Part shown: piece by piece, positions 31,942 to 41,259 of the stretch | How the letters are laid out: the number at the start of each line of letters is the position of its first letter | How positions within the stretch are numbered: position 1 is the stretch's first letter | Assembly (NCBI GenBank): GCA_040220875.1 | Contig: JAVJVX010000006.1 | Coordinates: forward strand, 248,001 to 312,000 | Source: Alphaproteobacteria bacterium | GTDB lineage: Bacteria; Pseudomonadota; Alphaproteobacteria; JAVJVX01 | DNA length: 64,000 bases | Reading direction: 5' to 3' | Position numbers and translations under genes: made by a program | Notes under the pieces: model-generated | What the model was told of the DNA's origin: nothing | Databases searched by the model: none | The model's input: only the letters and a program-made list of their open reading frames with translations

Positions 31942-34900
31942 ATGAAGCTGATACGAAGAAGCCTGATCGTGATCGCGGGGATGCTGTTCCTCGCAGCCGG
32001 GACACTCGTTGCCGCGCTCGAAACGCGGGTCGGCGGGGAAATCACTGTCTCGGTCCTCGGGCAGATGCTCAGCGCGCCGAACCGCCGGGTCAGCCTCTCG
32101 GGATTCGAAGGCAGGCTGCGGGACTCTTTCAGGATCGGCCGCGCGACAATCGCCGACGACGCGGGGCAGTGGGTCGAAATGACCAGCCTTCGAGTCGACT
32201 GGTCTCCGGCCTCGCTCCTGCGGGGCCAGGCGCGGATTCACCAGCTGTCCGCCGGGCACATAAAGATCAGCCGCCCGGAAAGGACGGTATCCGAGCCGGG
32301 CTGGCCCGATCCGGCGGATTTCATGTTGCCGGTGGATCTCAGCCTCGCGCGCCTCGATCTCGCGCTGATCGAGTTCGGCCCCGCCTTTACCGGAAGGACG
32401 GCGCGGATGAGCGCCCGCGGATCGTTGAAGGCCGACCTGGAAGGAGAAATTGTCTCGCGCCTGACCGTCGCCTCGCTGGAGAGCCCTGAAGATCGGATCG
32501 TCGTGGCCGCAACCTATCGCCGGCGGGACGATTTTCTCGACCTGTCGGCGCGGCTGACATGGACTCGCGAAAGCATCTTCGGTGTGCTGACGGGGCTGGA
32601 CCGGCTGGGTAGCCCCGATCTGCGGCTTGCCGGGGCGGGACAGCTTGCCGATTGGCGAGGTCATCTCACCGGACACCTCAACGGCGCCTCCTTGATCGAG
32701 GCGGAGATTGCGATCGCGCGGGCGGCGGACATCTCCCTCACCGCCCGGGGCACGCTCCATGCGGAACAGATGATGCCGCCCCTGCTGCGCGCGTCTTTCG
32801 CCGATCCCCTCGATTTCTCCCTCACCGGCACCTGGCTTCCGGCAAGGGACCGCGCGCGGCTGGACACGCTGACGCTCACTCTTCCGAAAATCCGGCTCGC
32901 CGCTTCGGGCGAGTTCGATTTCGCGACCAGCGAGATCAGGGGAGAAGCACAACTTGCGTCGGATGACGTGAGCAAACTGACCTTCTGGCCGGCCTCCCTT
33001 GCGGGCCGTTCCGTCTCGCTGACGGCACTTGTCGGCGGCCGGCTGACAGCCCCGCGCGTTACCCTGACCGCGACCCTGGCCGAGCCGGCCGCGACCGGGC
33101 TCACCGCCGACGCGCTCGATGTCTCCCTCGACCTGCGGCCGCGAGGAGGCGCGGAGGCGGCTTTTTCGGGCGAGGTCCGGCTGCGCGGTTTGGCCGGCCC
33201 GGACAGCCCATGGCAGACTCTCGCAGGCCCGGCGCCGCGTCTCGATTTCAACGGACAAGCCGACTGGCGCGAGCGCCGCCTCGTCCTCGAGCGACTGCAT
33301 CTTTCCGCCGCCGGCGGCGAAGCGGTGGGTGACGGAGCGCTTCACCAGCAAGGTGACGGCGCCAGCGGCCGTCTGCGTATGACTGTCAGCAACCATGCGA
33401 TGGGAACGGGCGCGCTCGGGCGTATTCTGGGACCCGACATCGAGGCGGCGGCGACGTTCCGGTTTGATCCGGCCAGGGAGCTTGTTTTCGACGAGCTCAC
33501 GCTCGACGCCCGGCATGTGCGACTCGGCGCCAATGGGCGATGGCACGATGATTTCGGGAAGATCGAGGCGCGCTACACAATTTCACTGCCCGATCTGGCG
33601 CCCCTGTCGGAGGCCGCCGGCATCGCGCTGCGAGGGCAGGTGACGGGCGAAGGCTCGATCGCGGGAGATCTGGACGGGCCGGGCGCGGACCTGGTGCTCG
33701 AGCTTGGCGAACTCTCGATCGGGCCCGAGGATATTGGTGAAACCCGCATCAGTCTCCAAACCCCCGCGCTCACTCGCTTGATGGCGGGCCGGGTCTCGGT
33801 GACGAGTGTCCTTCGTGGCGCCACCGTCACGGGTGGCGCGACCCTGGCGCGGGCCGACAGCGCGGTACGGCTTACCGACGCCAGGATCGTCATGCCGGGC
33901 GCAACCCTTTCAGGCGACGCTGCGGTTTCGCCCGACGGGCGACCGGTCGCGGTCAATCTGCACGCCGACGCCACGGATCTTTCCTCGCTGGCACGCTGGC
34001 TGGACTTGCCGGATATCAGTGGCGCGGCCAGGGTCAGCCTCACCCTGGATGGCGACAATGGAGGCAATGGCGACAATGGCGAAGAGGCGCGGCTTCAGGT
34101 TTCGTCGGACGGGCTTCGGGCCGGCGGCGCGGGCGGGCTCGATCCCGTCACGCTGGCGGGGACCATTCGGGCGCGCCGGCCCTTCGATCAAGGGTCTTTC
34201 GAGGTGACGCTGGGCGGACGTCCGGCACTGGAGACGCGGATTTCTGTGGCGGGCGGGTATTCGCGGCGCGCTGCGGGCATCGCGCTCGAGATCGACAGAC
34301 TCTCGGGCCGGCTGGGAGGTGAAATCATCGAGACCCGCGCGCCTTTCGTCCTTGCCCTCGAGGAAGGCACAGCCCGGATGACGCCCCTCGAGGCGGATCT
34401 CGGCGACGGGCGGATTTCGATTACGGCCAGGCTCGGCCCCGGCACCCTGTCGCTCGACGCGACGGCCAAGCGCCTGCCCCTGGCCGCAATCACCCGCTTT
34501 CGCCCCGCGATCGGCGTGGCCGGCGCGGCCGATCTTTCCCTCTCCCTGGCAGGCACGCCCGACGAGCCGACCGGCACGCTGGAGGTAACTGCACCCGCCC
34601 TGTCGCTGGCTGGGGTTCGCGGGTTCGAGGGCACATCCTTTTCCCTCGAGTCGCGGGGAACCCTTCGGGCGGGGCGCCTCGACATGACTCTCGCCGCCGG
34701 CCAGTCGGATACCGGCGGGGAAATCCTTACCGCGACAGCGAGTCTGCCGGTATCGACTTCACTTCAGCCATGGAACGTGACTATCGAACGTGACACGGCG
34801 ATCCGGGGCAATGCCCGGATTGATCTGCCGCTCGAGCTTGCGGGGCGCGTAATGGCGCTGGACCTGCACCGCCTCGCCGGTCGGCTCGCAGGCGAAGCCG

Positions 34901-36108
34901 GCCTGTCCGGCACCCTCGACGATCCGGAAATAACCGGCCGGCTGGTCAGCACGGACGCACAATACGAATATCTCGCCTCCGGCACTCTGGTGACCCGGAT
35001 CGAAACCGAAATCGTCTTTCAGGAGGATACCGCCCGAATCAGCGGGACAGCCAGGGACGGGAACGCCGGCCGGCTGACCATCGGGGGCCGGCTGGAATTT
35101 GACCGCGCCCCGCGCGCCGCGCTCGAGTTTAGTTTCACCGATGCAACCCTGGTGCGCCAGGACCTGCTGACAGCGACGGCGGATGGTTCGGTGCGGGTGA
35201 GCGGCCGGCTGGAGGCGCTCGCAATTTCAGGCGAAATCCGAACCCAAGAAGTGGAGGCCCGCCTCGTCAGCGATCTGCCGGCCGATATCATCCGGCTTAA
35301 CGTGGTCGAGATCGGCGGTGGCGCGGGAGTGGGTGCCGAGGATGCGCCGGCTCCTTCCGGACCGGCGCCCCAGACTGCGGAACTTGTTGCAATCTCATCG
35401 CTTGACCTCACCCTCGACGTACCCAACCGGCTTTTCGTGCGCGGCCGGGGCCTCGATTCCGAATGGGGCGGGCGCGTTTATATCGCCGGCACACCCGGCG
35501 AGCCGGAATTCCGCGGTCAGCTCGAAATTATCCGAGGCCGTTTCACCTTCGCGGGCAAGGTTTTCCAGATCGGCCAGGGGACGATCAGCCTTGCGACGCG
35601 CGATGAAGAGATCATGCCATCGCTTGACGTCGAGGCGATTTATGCCGAAGGGGATTTCCGCGCCACCATCGGCATAACGGGCGAGGCAGATAATCCGCAA
35701 TTCGATATTTCGGCCCAGCCCGTCATGCCGCGCGATGAAATTTTCTCCCAGATCCTGTTCGGGCGGGGGACGGCCCGGCTGACGCCGATCGAAATGGCGC
35801 AGGTCGCCGAGGCTGCCCTTCTCCTTTCGGGGAAGACGGCCGGGACCGGCGATTTCCTCGGCCGGATCCGCGATGCGCTCAATGTGGATGTCCTCAGCGT
35901 GGGCGCTGGCGGCAATGGCGGCGGGCCCAGTGTGAAGGCGGGGAAATACATCAGCGACGGCGTCTATCTCGGTGTCGATCAGGGCGCCTCGCCGAACAGT
36001 ACGGCGGCGACGATTGAGGTGGAGATAACACCCAACATCACGGTCGAGAGCGAAACCACCGGCAGCGGCCGCAGCGGTGTCGGGGTCGAGTGGGAATTCG
36101 ACTACTGA
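31942..36108 (+). CDS. tamB: Translocation and assembly module protein TamB
   Basis: 1388 residues. An uncleaved N-terminal membrane anchor (about 6-25) is followed by a very long series of short amphipathic beta strands with no cysteine-rich or catalytic motifs, the beta-groove (AsmA/TamB-like) structure, and by the conserved C-terminal TamB domain (about 1050-1388: SLATRDEEIMPSLDVEA, PRDEIFSQILFGRGTARL, VEITPNITVESETT). TamB spans the periplasm with TamA and is also thought to carry phospholipids to the outer membrane. It starts 22 bases after tamA. Length is typical. Confidence 0.92.
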   Translation: MKLIRRSLIVIAGMLFLAAGTLVAALETRVGGEITVSVLGQMLSAPNRRVSLSGFEGRLRDSFRIGRATIADDAGQWVEMTSLRVDWSPASLLRGQARIHQLSAGHIKISRPERTVSEPGWPDPADFMLPVDLSLARLDLALIEFGPAFTGRTARMSARGSLKADLEGEIVSRLTVASLESPEDRIVVAATYRRRDDFLDLSARLTWTRESIFGVLTGLDRLGSPDLRLAGAGQLADWRGHLTGHLNGASLIEAEIAIARAADISLTARGTLHAEQMMPPLLRASFADPLDFSLTGTWLPARDRARLDTLTLTLPKIRLAASGEFDFATSEIRGEAQLASDDVSKLTFWPASLAGRSVSLTALVGGRLTAPRVTLTATLAEPAATGLTADALDVSLDLRPRGGAEAAFSGEVRLRGLAGPDSPWQTLAGPAPRLDFNGQADWRERRLVLERLHLSAAGGEAVGDGALHQQGDGASGRLRMTVSNHAMGTGALGRILGPDIEAAATFRFDPARELVFDELTLDARHVRLGANGRWHDDFGKIEARYTISLPDLAPLSEAAGIALRGQVTGEGSIAGDLDGPGADLVLELGELSIGPEDIGETRISLQTPALTRLMAGRVSVTSVLRGATVTGGATLARADSAVRLTDARIVMPGATLSGDAAVSPDGRPVAVNLHADATDLSSLARWLDLPDISGAARVSLTLDGDNGGNGDNGEEARLQVSSDGLRAGGAGGLDPVTLAGTIRARRPFDQGSFEVTLGGRPALETRISVAGGYSRRAAGIALEIDRLSGRLGGEIIETRAPFVLALEEGTARMTPLEADLGDGRISITARLGPGTLSLDATAKRLPLAAITRFRPAIGVAGAADLSLSLAGTPDEPTGTLEVTAPALSLAGVRGFEGTSFSLESRGTLRAGRLDMTLAAGQSDTGGEILTATASLPVSTSLQPWNVTIERDTAIRGNARIDLPLELAGRVMALDLHRLAGRLAGEAGLSGTLDDPEITGRLVSTDAQYEYLASGTLVTRIETEIVFQEDTARISGTARDGNAGRLTIGGRLEFDRAPRAALEFSFTDATLVRQDLLTATADGSVRVSGRLEALAISGEIRTQEVEARLVSDLPADIIRLNVVEIGGGAGVGAEDAPAPSGPAPQTAELVAISSLDLTLDVPNRLFVRGRGLDSEWGGRVYIAGTPGEPEFRGQLEIIRGRFTFAGKVFQIGQGTISLATRDEEIMPSLDVEAIYAEGDFRATIGITGEADNPQFDISAQPVMPRDEIFSQILFGRGTARLTPIEMAQVAEAALLLSGKTAGTGDFLGRIRDALNVDVLSVGAGGNGGGPSVKAGKYISDGVYLGVDQGASPNSTAATIEVEITPNITVESETTGSGRSGVGVEWEFDY

Positions 36109-36247
36109 TCCGGCAGCCCGCGAGCGCCGGCTCTCTTTCCGGCACGGGGCGGCTGGCCAGGCGGGGGCGAAACTGTATGATGGCGGGAATCACCGGGTCC
36201 GGACGGCCGGGCCACGCAACGCGATCACAGCAAAGGGGGGTAGCCCG

Positions 36248-36538
36248 ATGAGCGCCTATTTCATCATGATGCACGAAGTCGCCGACGTGGAACGCTACAA
36301 GAGCGAGTACATCCCGGCCGCCATCGAGTTCCTTGAAAAGCACAAGGGCGAGCTGGTGGCGACTGATCTTGCGGCCGAAGCGGTTCAGGGGAACCCGCCC
36401 AACGCCGTTGTGGTGCTGCGCTTCCCGTCAAAGGAGGCGGTCCATGATTTCCTCAATGACCCCGGCTATCAGGCGGCCAAGGCCGTGCGCATGGAACTTT
36501 CGCGCAACGCCAACGCGGTGATCATACCCGGGCCCTGA
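36248..36538 (+). CDS. DUF1330 domain protein
   Basis: 96 residues, almost all one DUF1330 (dimeric alpha-beta barrel, ferredoxin-like) domain: AYFIMMHEVADVERYKSEY at the start, VVLRFPSKEAVHDFLNDPGY in the middle and an Asn-Ala rich end. Family function is unknown. A strong AAGGGGGG ribosome site lies before ATG 36248; the frame extends upstream across the tamB end but without similarity. It stands 139 bases after tamB, so it may be a separate unit, and is convergent with the DUF1329 gene. Confidence 0.85.
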   Translation: MSAYFIMMHEVADVERYKSEYIPAAIEFLEKHKGELVATDLAAEAVQGNPPNAVVVLRFPSKEAVHDFLNDPGYQAAKAVRMELSRNANAVIIPGP

Positions 36539-36602
36539 GGTCCGGGCCATTTCCCGCCCCGGGGCCGCGGCTATCGGGAGGCCAACGAGGGCAGCAGGTC
36601 CT

Positions 36603-36637
36603 GACCCCCTTGGCCTCCCTGGCCCCCTTGGCCTCGC
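36603..36637. repeat. G/C-skewed tandem repeat in a convergent gap
   Basis: The 13-base word cccccttggcctc occurs at 36605-36617 and 36623-36635, inside a longer pattern of about 9-base units. Read on the - strand it gives AGGCCAAGG/GGGCCAGGG alternation. It fills the gap between the DUF1330 stop (36538) and the opposing DUF1329 stop (36638), at the 3' end of the leftward transcript. Confidence 0.75.
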
Positions 36638-37987
36638 TCAGGATCCCCCGGCTTCCAGCTCGGCCAGGCTGACGGATTCCTGATCGACATTCGGGGGGTT
36701 GATCGCGCAGCCGGCGCCGACGTTGAACATCGTTGCATGGCGGCGCTGCCAATCACTCGCCACTCCCCAGGCGCTGAACATATAGATGGCGGGCCGCCCG
36801 GTTGCCGGATTTACCCAGCCATCCTGGGACTCGTACGCCTTGCTTGCGAAGTGGAGCCATTTCCAGAACTCGCCCTTCTTGTCATATCCCTCGCCGTAGT
36901 AAGGGCGCCAGTTGTTCGCATCGAACCAGTTGGTTCGCTTCGAGTACGGGTGAAATTCGGGCGGAATCGCCTCCGTAAGATATACTTCCCGAACTTCATA
37001 TACGTCCTTCGGATTCCAATGGGGCGCTGTCTCCCACTGCAGCCGCGGGAACTGCGCGTCCAGGCCTTCGGCACCGGGTCGCCAGGCCCACCGGTCGTTC
37101 AGGTCCGGCAGATGTCCCTGGCTATTGGCCGGGGCCAGAACGAATTTCTTGCCCAGGAGCTTGTAGCGCGAATACCAGGCGGGATGGGCATTCCAGGTTT
37201 CCACGTCGTCCTGAAGCAGATCCGTGCTGCCGATCGGATCGATCCACGCTCCGCCTGAAAGGCGGCGAACGCGGCGTACGGTGCGAATATACGCCCACGT
37301 GTCTTCCAGCCTGGGGCCATTGTAATGAATGGCGTAGAACCCCAGCCCCTTGATGTCGTGCGGGGCAGTCGCCTGAAAGATGCTCCTGTGAAAAACCTCC
37401 CCGTCCCCCATGACCGGCGGGCCGCCGGTCACGCGGCCTGTCATGTAATACCGGTTGAAACGCCATTCCTGTATGCGGTTGACCCCGGACTCACCATCGA
37501 TCAGCACGTAGGTGAAGGGGCATATGAAATGATCACCACGCGGCTGCGCATACTGGTAGTTGTAGATGACCTTGACCGGCGCAAGGGGATCGTTCATGTC
37601 CACGTCGGGAAACGGGATCCCCGCCTTGTAGCCGCTCATCTCGTAAGTTTCCGGATCGAGGCTGACAGCGCCGGAATATTTCGCCGTCGCTTCCAGAATC
37701 CTCGGATCGTACGGTAGACCTCCGGGTTCCGATTTCTTGACCGTTATCTTCAGACCATGGTCTTTGATCTGCCATGCCAGCCGCTCCGGAATCAGGTCCG
37801 CGACCTTGTGGCCCTCGAAGGTCCTCTCCCTGAGGGAGTCGAAATTCTCGGCGCTTATGACCGTGAATTCCTCAAGTTCCCCGCCCGCCTCATTCGCGCC
37901 CGCCGCGTTCAGGTTGGCGGTCAACGCGAACGAGATGAGGAGAGACCCTACCAGCAAGAGTGGTTTTGGTGTTGTGCCCTCGTACAT
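36638..37987 (-). CDS. DUF1329 domain exported protein
   Basis: 449 residues. An N-terminal signal peptide (LLLVGSLLISFALTANLNAAGA) precedes a DUF1329 domain that takes up nearly the whole mature chain. DUF1329 proteins adopt an outer-membrane lipoprotein-sorting-like (LolA/LolB-like) fold and are often encoded near genes for catabolism of hydrophobic compounds. Many aromatic residues (e.g. WRPYYGEGY, GEFWKWLHF) are typical. AAGGGAG lies ahead of ATG 37987. A GST gene ends 91 bases upstream on the same strand, and a Rieske oxygenase lies further up, so it likely belongs to that catabolic group, perhaps in envelope handling of the substrate. Confidence 0.85.
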   Translation of the reverse strand: MYEGTTPKPLLLVGSLLISFALTANLNAAGANEAGGELEEFTVISAENFDSLRERTFEGHKVADLIPERLAWQIKDHGLKITVKKSEPGGLPYDPRILEATAKYSGAVSLDPETYEMSGYKAGIPFPDVDMNDPLAPVKVIYNYQYAQPRGDHFICPFTYVLIDGESGVNRIQEWRFNRYYMTGRVTGGPPVMGDGEVFHRSIFQATAPHDIKGLGFYAIHYNGPRLEDTWAYIRTVRRVRRLSGGAWIDPIGSTDLLQDDVETWNAHPAWYSRYKLLGKKFVLAPANSQGHLPDLNDRWAWRPGAEGLDAQFPRLQWETAPHWNPKDVYEVREVYLTEAIPPEFHPYSKRTNWFDANNWRPYYGEGYDKKGEFWKWLHFASKAYESQDGWVNPATGRPAIYMFSAWGVASDWQRRHATMFNVGAGCAINPPNVDQESVSLAELEAGGS

Positions 37988-38078
37988 AACAGCTCCCTTC
38001 CCTATCTGTTTTGCCTGCGGCGGATTGGCCCGCCGTTATTTTTTCGGATCCCGTGTCCCGGGCCACGGCAGTGATGGA

Positions 38079-38783
38079 TCATAAAAGCCCAGTTTTCCTG
38101 CCGGCCTGGAAGTCGTTGGAGAAAATCCGATCAGCCTGGAAACTCCGCCTTTCCGACAGGCGATGCAGCCAGTCCCTGACATGTGCGTATGGGCGAAGAT
38201 CGAAATCCATGAGCGGCGAAAGGACGACATGACAGGCGAGAGCGATATCCGCGGCCGAGAATTCGCCCGCGATAAAGGGATTCTCGGTTAATTCGCGCTC
38301 CAGCATCTCCATCCTGTACGCGTACTTTTGCCGCGCTGCTTTCTGCGCTTCAGGACTGTCTTTTGTGCCAACGATGACGGTCGGAAAGGCGGTTGGATCA
38401 GTCGCAGCCTCTGTCGCATTCAGATAAAAGAGGTTGATCATGTCCGAGTTGTAATCTTCTGCCTCCCAACTGAGCCATTGCTGGACCAGCGCCTTTTCCC
38501 TGGGATCCTCCGGAAATATTTTTCCCCGTGTGTCGCCGAGATACCGGAGAATCGCGACCGAGTCCCAAAGGACGAAGCCATCGTCGTCAATCGCCGGGAC
38601 AAGCCCATTTGGATTTATGGTTTTCCTGTACCACGAGTCCTTGGGCCGCAGATCTTTCTCTCTATCAAGATCAACCCGTTCGCGCTGTTCGCCCAGTTCC
38701 GACAGCGCGATTTCGATTTTCGCTGCGTTTCTGGCGCCGCCGACCGGATCGGTCTCGGCCGGGACGTAATAGAGCTTCAACAT
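38079..38783 (-). CDS. Glutathione S-transferase family protein
   Basis: 234 residues. N-terminal thioredoxin-like domain (MLKLYYVPAETDPVGGARNAAKI to about 80, with the cis-Pro NGLVPAI and glutathione-gamma-glutamyl contact WDSVAIL), C-terminal helical domain with NPFIAGEFSAADIALA. The start at 38783 matches the usual GST beginning; an ATG nine codons upstream is possible. It lies 41 bases after a small coiled-coil protein gene and downstream of the Rieske oxygenase and SnoaL genes on the same strand. GSTs in such operons often handle epoxides, quinones or ether bonds; here that is inference. Confidence 0.88.
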   Translation of the reverse strand: MLKLYYVPAETDPVGGARNAAKIEIALSELGEQRERVDLDREKDLRPKDSWYRKTINPNGLVPAIDDDGFVLWDSVAILRYLGDTRGKIFPEDPREKALVQQWLSWEAEDYNSDMINLFYLNATEAATDPTAFPTVIVGTKDSPEAQKAARQKYAYRMEMLERELTENPFIAGEFSAADIALACHVVLSPLMDFDLRPYAHVRDWLHRLSERRSFQADRIFSNDFQAGRKTGLL

Positions 38784-38823
38784 TTCTCGGTATCCCTCAG
38801 CAACCAGCATCTCTCCCGTGACA

Positions 38824-39201
38824 TCAGTCTATGCCGGATGATTTGGGCCGGTTGTCGTAGAACGACCTCTTGCTTATGAAGCGCCGTGGGTCCCCGGCCT
38901 CGGGGAGCGTGACCGTGCGCCATTTCGAAACGGGGTCATCGACCTCACACATGGCGAGCGCCGCATTCGCCAGCTTCTCGTACCGGGCGGGAATTTCGTC
39001 GAGCCTGTACTGGTTGAGGAACTGAATTATCTCCTCGAGCCGGGGCATCATGGCCGCATGAAAACTCTCCAGCTCCTCGAACGTGCTGTTGAGGCGCTTG
39101 CGCATGCGGTCTTCCGTAGTCGGCAGGCCCCATTCCTCGACGAACGGTGCAAGATCTGAAAAATCCGGGTCGCCCGTTCTTTTGGCAGATTGCCGTTTCA
39201 T
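38824..39201 (-). CDS. Small coiled-coil protein translationally coupled to a Rieske oxygenase
   Basis: 125 residues, not recognised as a named family. Residues about 28-80 (TTEDRMRKRLNSTFEELESF then MMPRLEEIIQFLNQYRLDEI) should form amphipathic helices or a coiled coil; the C-terminal part (VSKWRTVTLPEAGDPRRFI) is basic. There is no signal peptide, membrane segment or cysteine cluster. Its ATG overlaps the Rieske oxygenase stop as ATGA (39198-39201), a sign that the two proteins are made in fixed ratio and may form a complex. It does not resemble the SnoaL-like beta subunit of ring hydroxylases. Confidence 0.75.
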   Translation of the reverse strand: MKRQSAKRTGDPDFSDLAPFVEEWGLPTTEDRMRKRLNSTFEELESFHAAMMPRLEEIIQFLNQYRLDEIPARYEKLANAALAMCEVDDPVSKWRTVTLPEAGDPRRFISKRSFYDNRPKSSGID

Positions 39202-40502
39202 TCGGTTGCCCCCGTGCCCGGTGCCGCGCCGGTCAAGCCGGAGCGCTGCTTGTAGCTCTCCACCGCCTCGAAAACACGGTTCTGGAACCCGCGGACCGAG
39301 GTTTCGACCGCCGAAAGGATCTGGCCGTCCACGGCGCCCGAAAGATAGGTGCGCTGCATGCCCTCGACGGTGCTTACGTCCTCGGTCGTGATGTTTCGCA
39401 GGGTCAGATAGGCCTGCTCCCATGAAAACCTTTCACCGAAATTTTCCGGTGGCTTGGAGCAGAACCACCAGTCCCACTCCCAGGCGGTTTCATGAGCGGA
39501 TAAAGGCCAGACCCGCTGGATCCACATATGGTCGCGCTGCGGGAATATGACCGTGTTGGGAAAGAGAGACCAATCGTCGAAGATCCAGTCGGAACGACCC
39601 TTGCGATTGAGTGCGCCAGGATACTTGTCGGCCGCCACTTTGTGACTGCTGGCCTTGTCTTTATCCGTGTATGGCGCGTCCTTGCCGTATTTCACCGCCA
39701 GTTCGGCGACGGGGGTTTGCTTGATGCGGCCCGCCTCATCAGAGGGCATGCACCATTCCAGCTTCCCGCCAACGCCAAGACTGTTCGGGAAAGCCAGGGT
39801 TTGCATGTCGCCCGGCGAAAATACCCCCGTAATGGTCGGGCGGTGCAGGGAGTTCACGTGATAGCCTTCGATCTGGTTATCGACCAGAATTTTCCAGTTG
39901 CACTTGAAGATCTCTTTGTACCCGGCGCGCCAGTACCAGGTTTCGTTCGCGAAATATTCCCGCAGGGCGGCCGGCAACGGTTCCAGCCATTCATCCAGCG
40001 AGTATTCGGGGGACGGGTTGAAATTGATGAAAACCCATCCGCCCCAGATACCCAGCCGGACCTCCTTCAGGCCAAGGCAGGACTTGTCCAGATTCTCGAA
40101 CTGTTCCTCGAGAGGCACGTTTACGAGCGTGCCATCCAGGTCATAGACCCAGCCGTGGAAGGAGCACCGCAGATATTTGCGAGATCCCTCATTTTCGAAG
40201 AGAACGGGCGAGCCCCGGTGCCGGCAGGAGTTATGAAAGGCGCGGACCTGACCATCCTTGCCCCGGATGACGATGACAGCGCTATGCAGAAGGTCGAATT
40301 CGAAGACAAAGAAGTTGCCTGGTTCCGGTATGTCGCTGGCGCGCCCGACCCAGAGCCATGAGTCTTTCCAGATCGCCTCCTTCTCCAGCTCGAAGAAGTT
40401 TTCAGAGACGTAATGGTCCACCGGGATCGTTTGCGATCCGAGATCATGTCCCGTCACGAATTGAGATCTGTCTTTGGAAACCAGTTTCATTGCTTCAGAC
40501 AT
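39198..40502 (-). CDS. Rieske [2Fe-2S] ring-hydroxylating oxygenase alpha subunit
   Basis: 434 residues from ATG 40502 (a GTG three codons earlier is possible). Rieske ligands are Cys93-x-His95 and Cys113-x2-His116 (CSFHGW). The catalytic iron motif is DNQIEGYHVNSLH, giving His215 and His220; Glu212 replaces the Asp that usually bridges the Rieske and mononuclear sites in dioxygenases, as seen in carnitine/betaine-type Rieske oxygenases. The alpha-subunit layout is complete. The small coiled-coil gene overlaps its stop; a SnoaL-like gene precedes it by 30 bases. No ferredoxin or reductase gene is in the window. Substrate unknown. Confidence 0.88.
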   Translation of the reverse strand: MSEAMKLVSKDRSQFVTGHDLGSQTIPVDHYVSENFFELEKEAIWKDSWLWVGRASDIPEPGNFFVFEFDLLHSAVIVIRGKDGQVRAFHNSCRHRGSPVLFENEGSRKYLRCSFHGWVYDLDGTLVNVPLEEQFENLDKSCLGLKEVRLGIWGGWVFINFNPSPEYSLDEWLEPLPAALREYFANETWYWRAGYKEIFKCNWKILVDNQIEGYHVNSLHRPTITGVFSPGDMQTLAFPNSLGVGGKLEWCMPSDEAGRIKQTPVAELAVKYGKDAPYTDKDKASSHKVAADKYPGALNRKGRSDWIFDDWSLFPNTVIFPQRDHMWIQRVWPLSAHETAWEWDWWFCSKPPENFGERFSWEQAYLTLRNITTEDVSTVEGMQRTYLSGAVDGQILSAVETSVRGFQNRVFEAVESYKQRSGLTGAAPGTGATE

Positions 40503-40532
40503 TTCTGCCACCCGGGTTCAGAATTTGGGTTG

Positions 40533-40991
40533 TCAGGAGGCCGCCGCCGAAGTTGATGTTTTCCCCGCCCGGCCGTCGACCCCTTCCAGGGGGAGCCCCA
40601 GTTGCCGGTACTGCCCGGCGATATCCATATAGATGGATTCGCTCTCGATTTTTTCCGATACGAAACGGAAGACAACGACGATCCGGCATTTGAATTTCCG
40701 GTTTGTCGGTGCGTGTCCATTGAGCGGCCCCTTGTGGGTCCCCGTATAATCCGCCTCGATCATCACGGTATTGTCACCCTCGATCATCAGGGTTGGACTG
40801 ACGTTGAAATCGGGGAAGGCAGTCCATAACTCGGCGTAGCGCGCGGCGACTTCGTTCTGTCCACGATAGACCTTGCCGCTGATCTCGTCACGGACCGGGT
40901 TTTCGTCGGCCAACGTCGCAAGCATGGCTTCCATGTCGTGATGATTTTCGACGGTCAGGTGTTCTTTGACCATTTCTAGGCGTGGTGACAT
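40533..40991 (-). CDS. SnoaL-like/NTF2-fold protein
   Basis: 152 residues. The cone-shaped NTF2/SnoaL fold is suggested by the N-terminal helix MVKEHLTVENHHDMEAMLATL, then ARYAELWTAFPDFNVSP and the strand IEADYTGTHKGPLNGHAPTNRKF, the latter typical of SnoaL polyketide-cyclase-like proteins. Such domains also serve as the beta subunit of ring hydroxylases, but this sequence is more SnoaL-like. It is the first gene of the leftward Rieske-GST-DUF1329 group and lies opposite the MocR regulator gene, with GAGAGCGGG ahead of its ATG. Confidence 0.8.
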   Translation of the reverse strand: MSPRLEMVKEHLTVENHHDMEAMLATLADENPVRDEISGKVYRGQNEVAARYAELWTAFPDFNVSPTLMIEGDNTVMIEADYTGTHKGPLNGHAPTNRKFKCRIVVVFRFVSEKIESESIYMDIAGQYRQLGLPLEGVDGRAGKTSTSAAAS

Positions 40992-41057
40992 TCGCCCGCT
41001 CTCTTTCGATTCTCATGGGGTTTGCCAAGGGGACTGTCCGTGCCCCCGTCTCGAGGT

Positions 41058-41110
41058 ACTGGCCCGGAGGGACCATAGAAAGGGCCATTTTTTTGTCACA
41101 TAACTGGTCC
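41058..41110. promoter_or_regulatory. Four TGGYCC boxes in the SnoaL/MocR divergent promoter region
   Basis: The word TGGYCC occurs four times: ACTGGCCC at 41058-41065 (+), ggaccat at 41070-41076 (TGGTCC on -), gggccat at 41082-41088 (TGGCCC on -) and ACTGGTCC at 41103-41110 (+). The arrangement is + - - +. The region lies 67-119 bases before the SnoaL-operon start and 150-202 bases before mocR. MocR regulators commonly control a divergent neighbour through repeated short boxes. Binding is not shown. Confidence 0.4.
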
Positions 41111-41259
41111 GCTCTATTTTTCTTTGTATTCCCAATAGGTTAATTCGTGTTTTCGCGCCTCTTTACTTCAGCCACTTCGAAGTCGACGGGTTCTCTTCTA
41201 AGATCGTCCGGGACGGCGATCGACACCGCACCGGGCCGGCCGAGAACTGAGAGGTTTTG

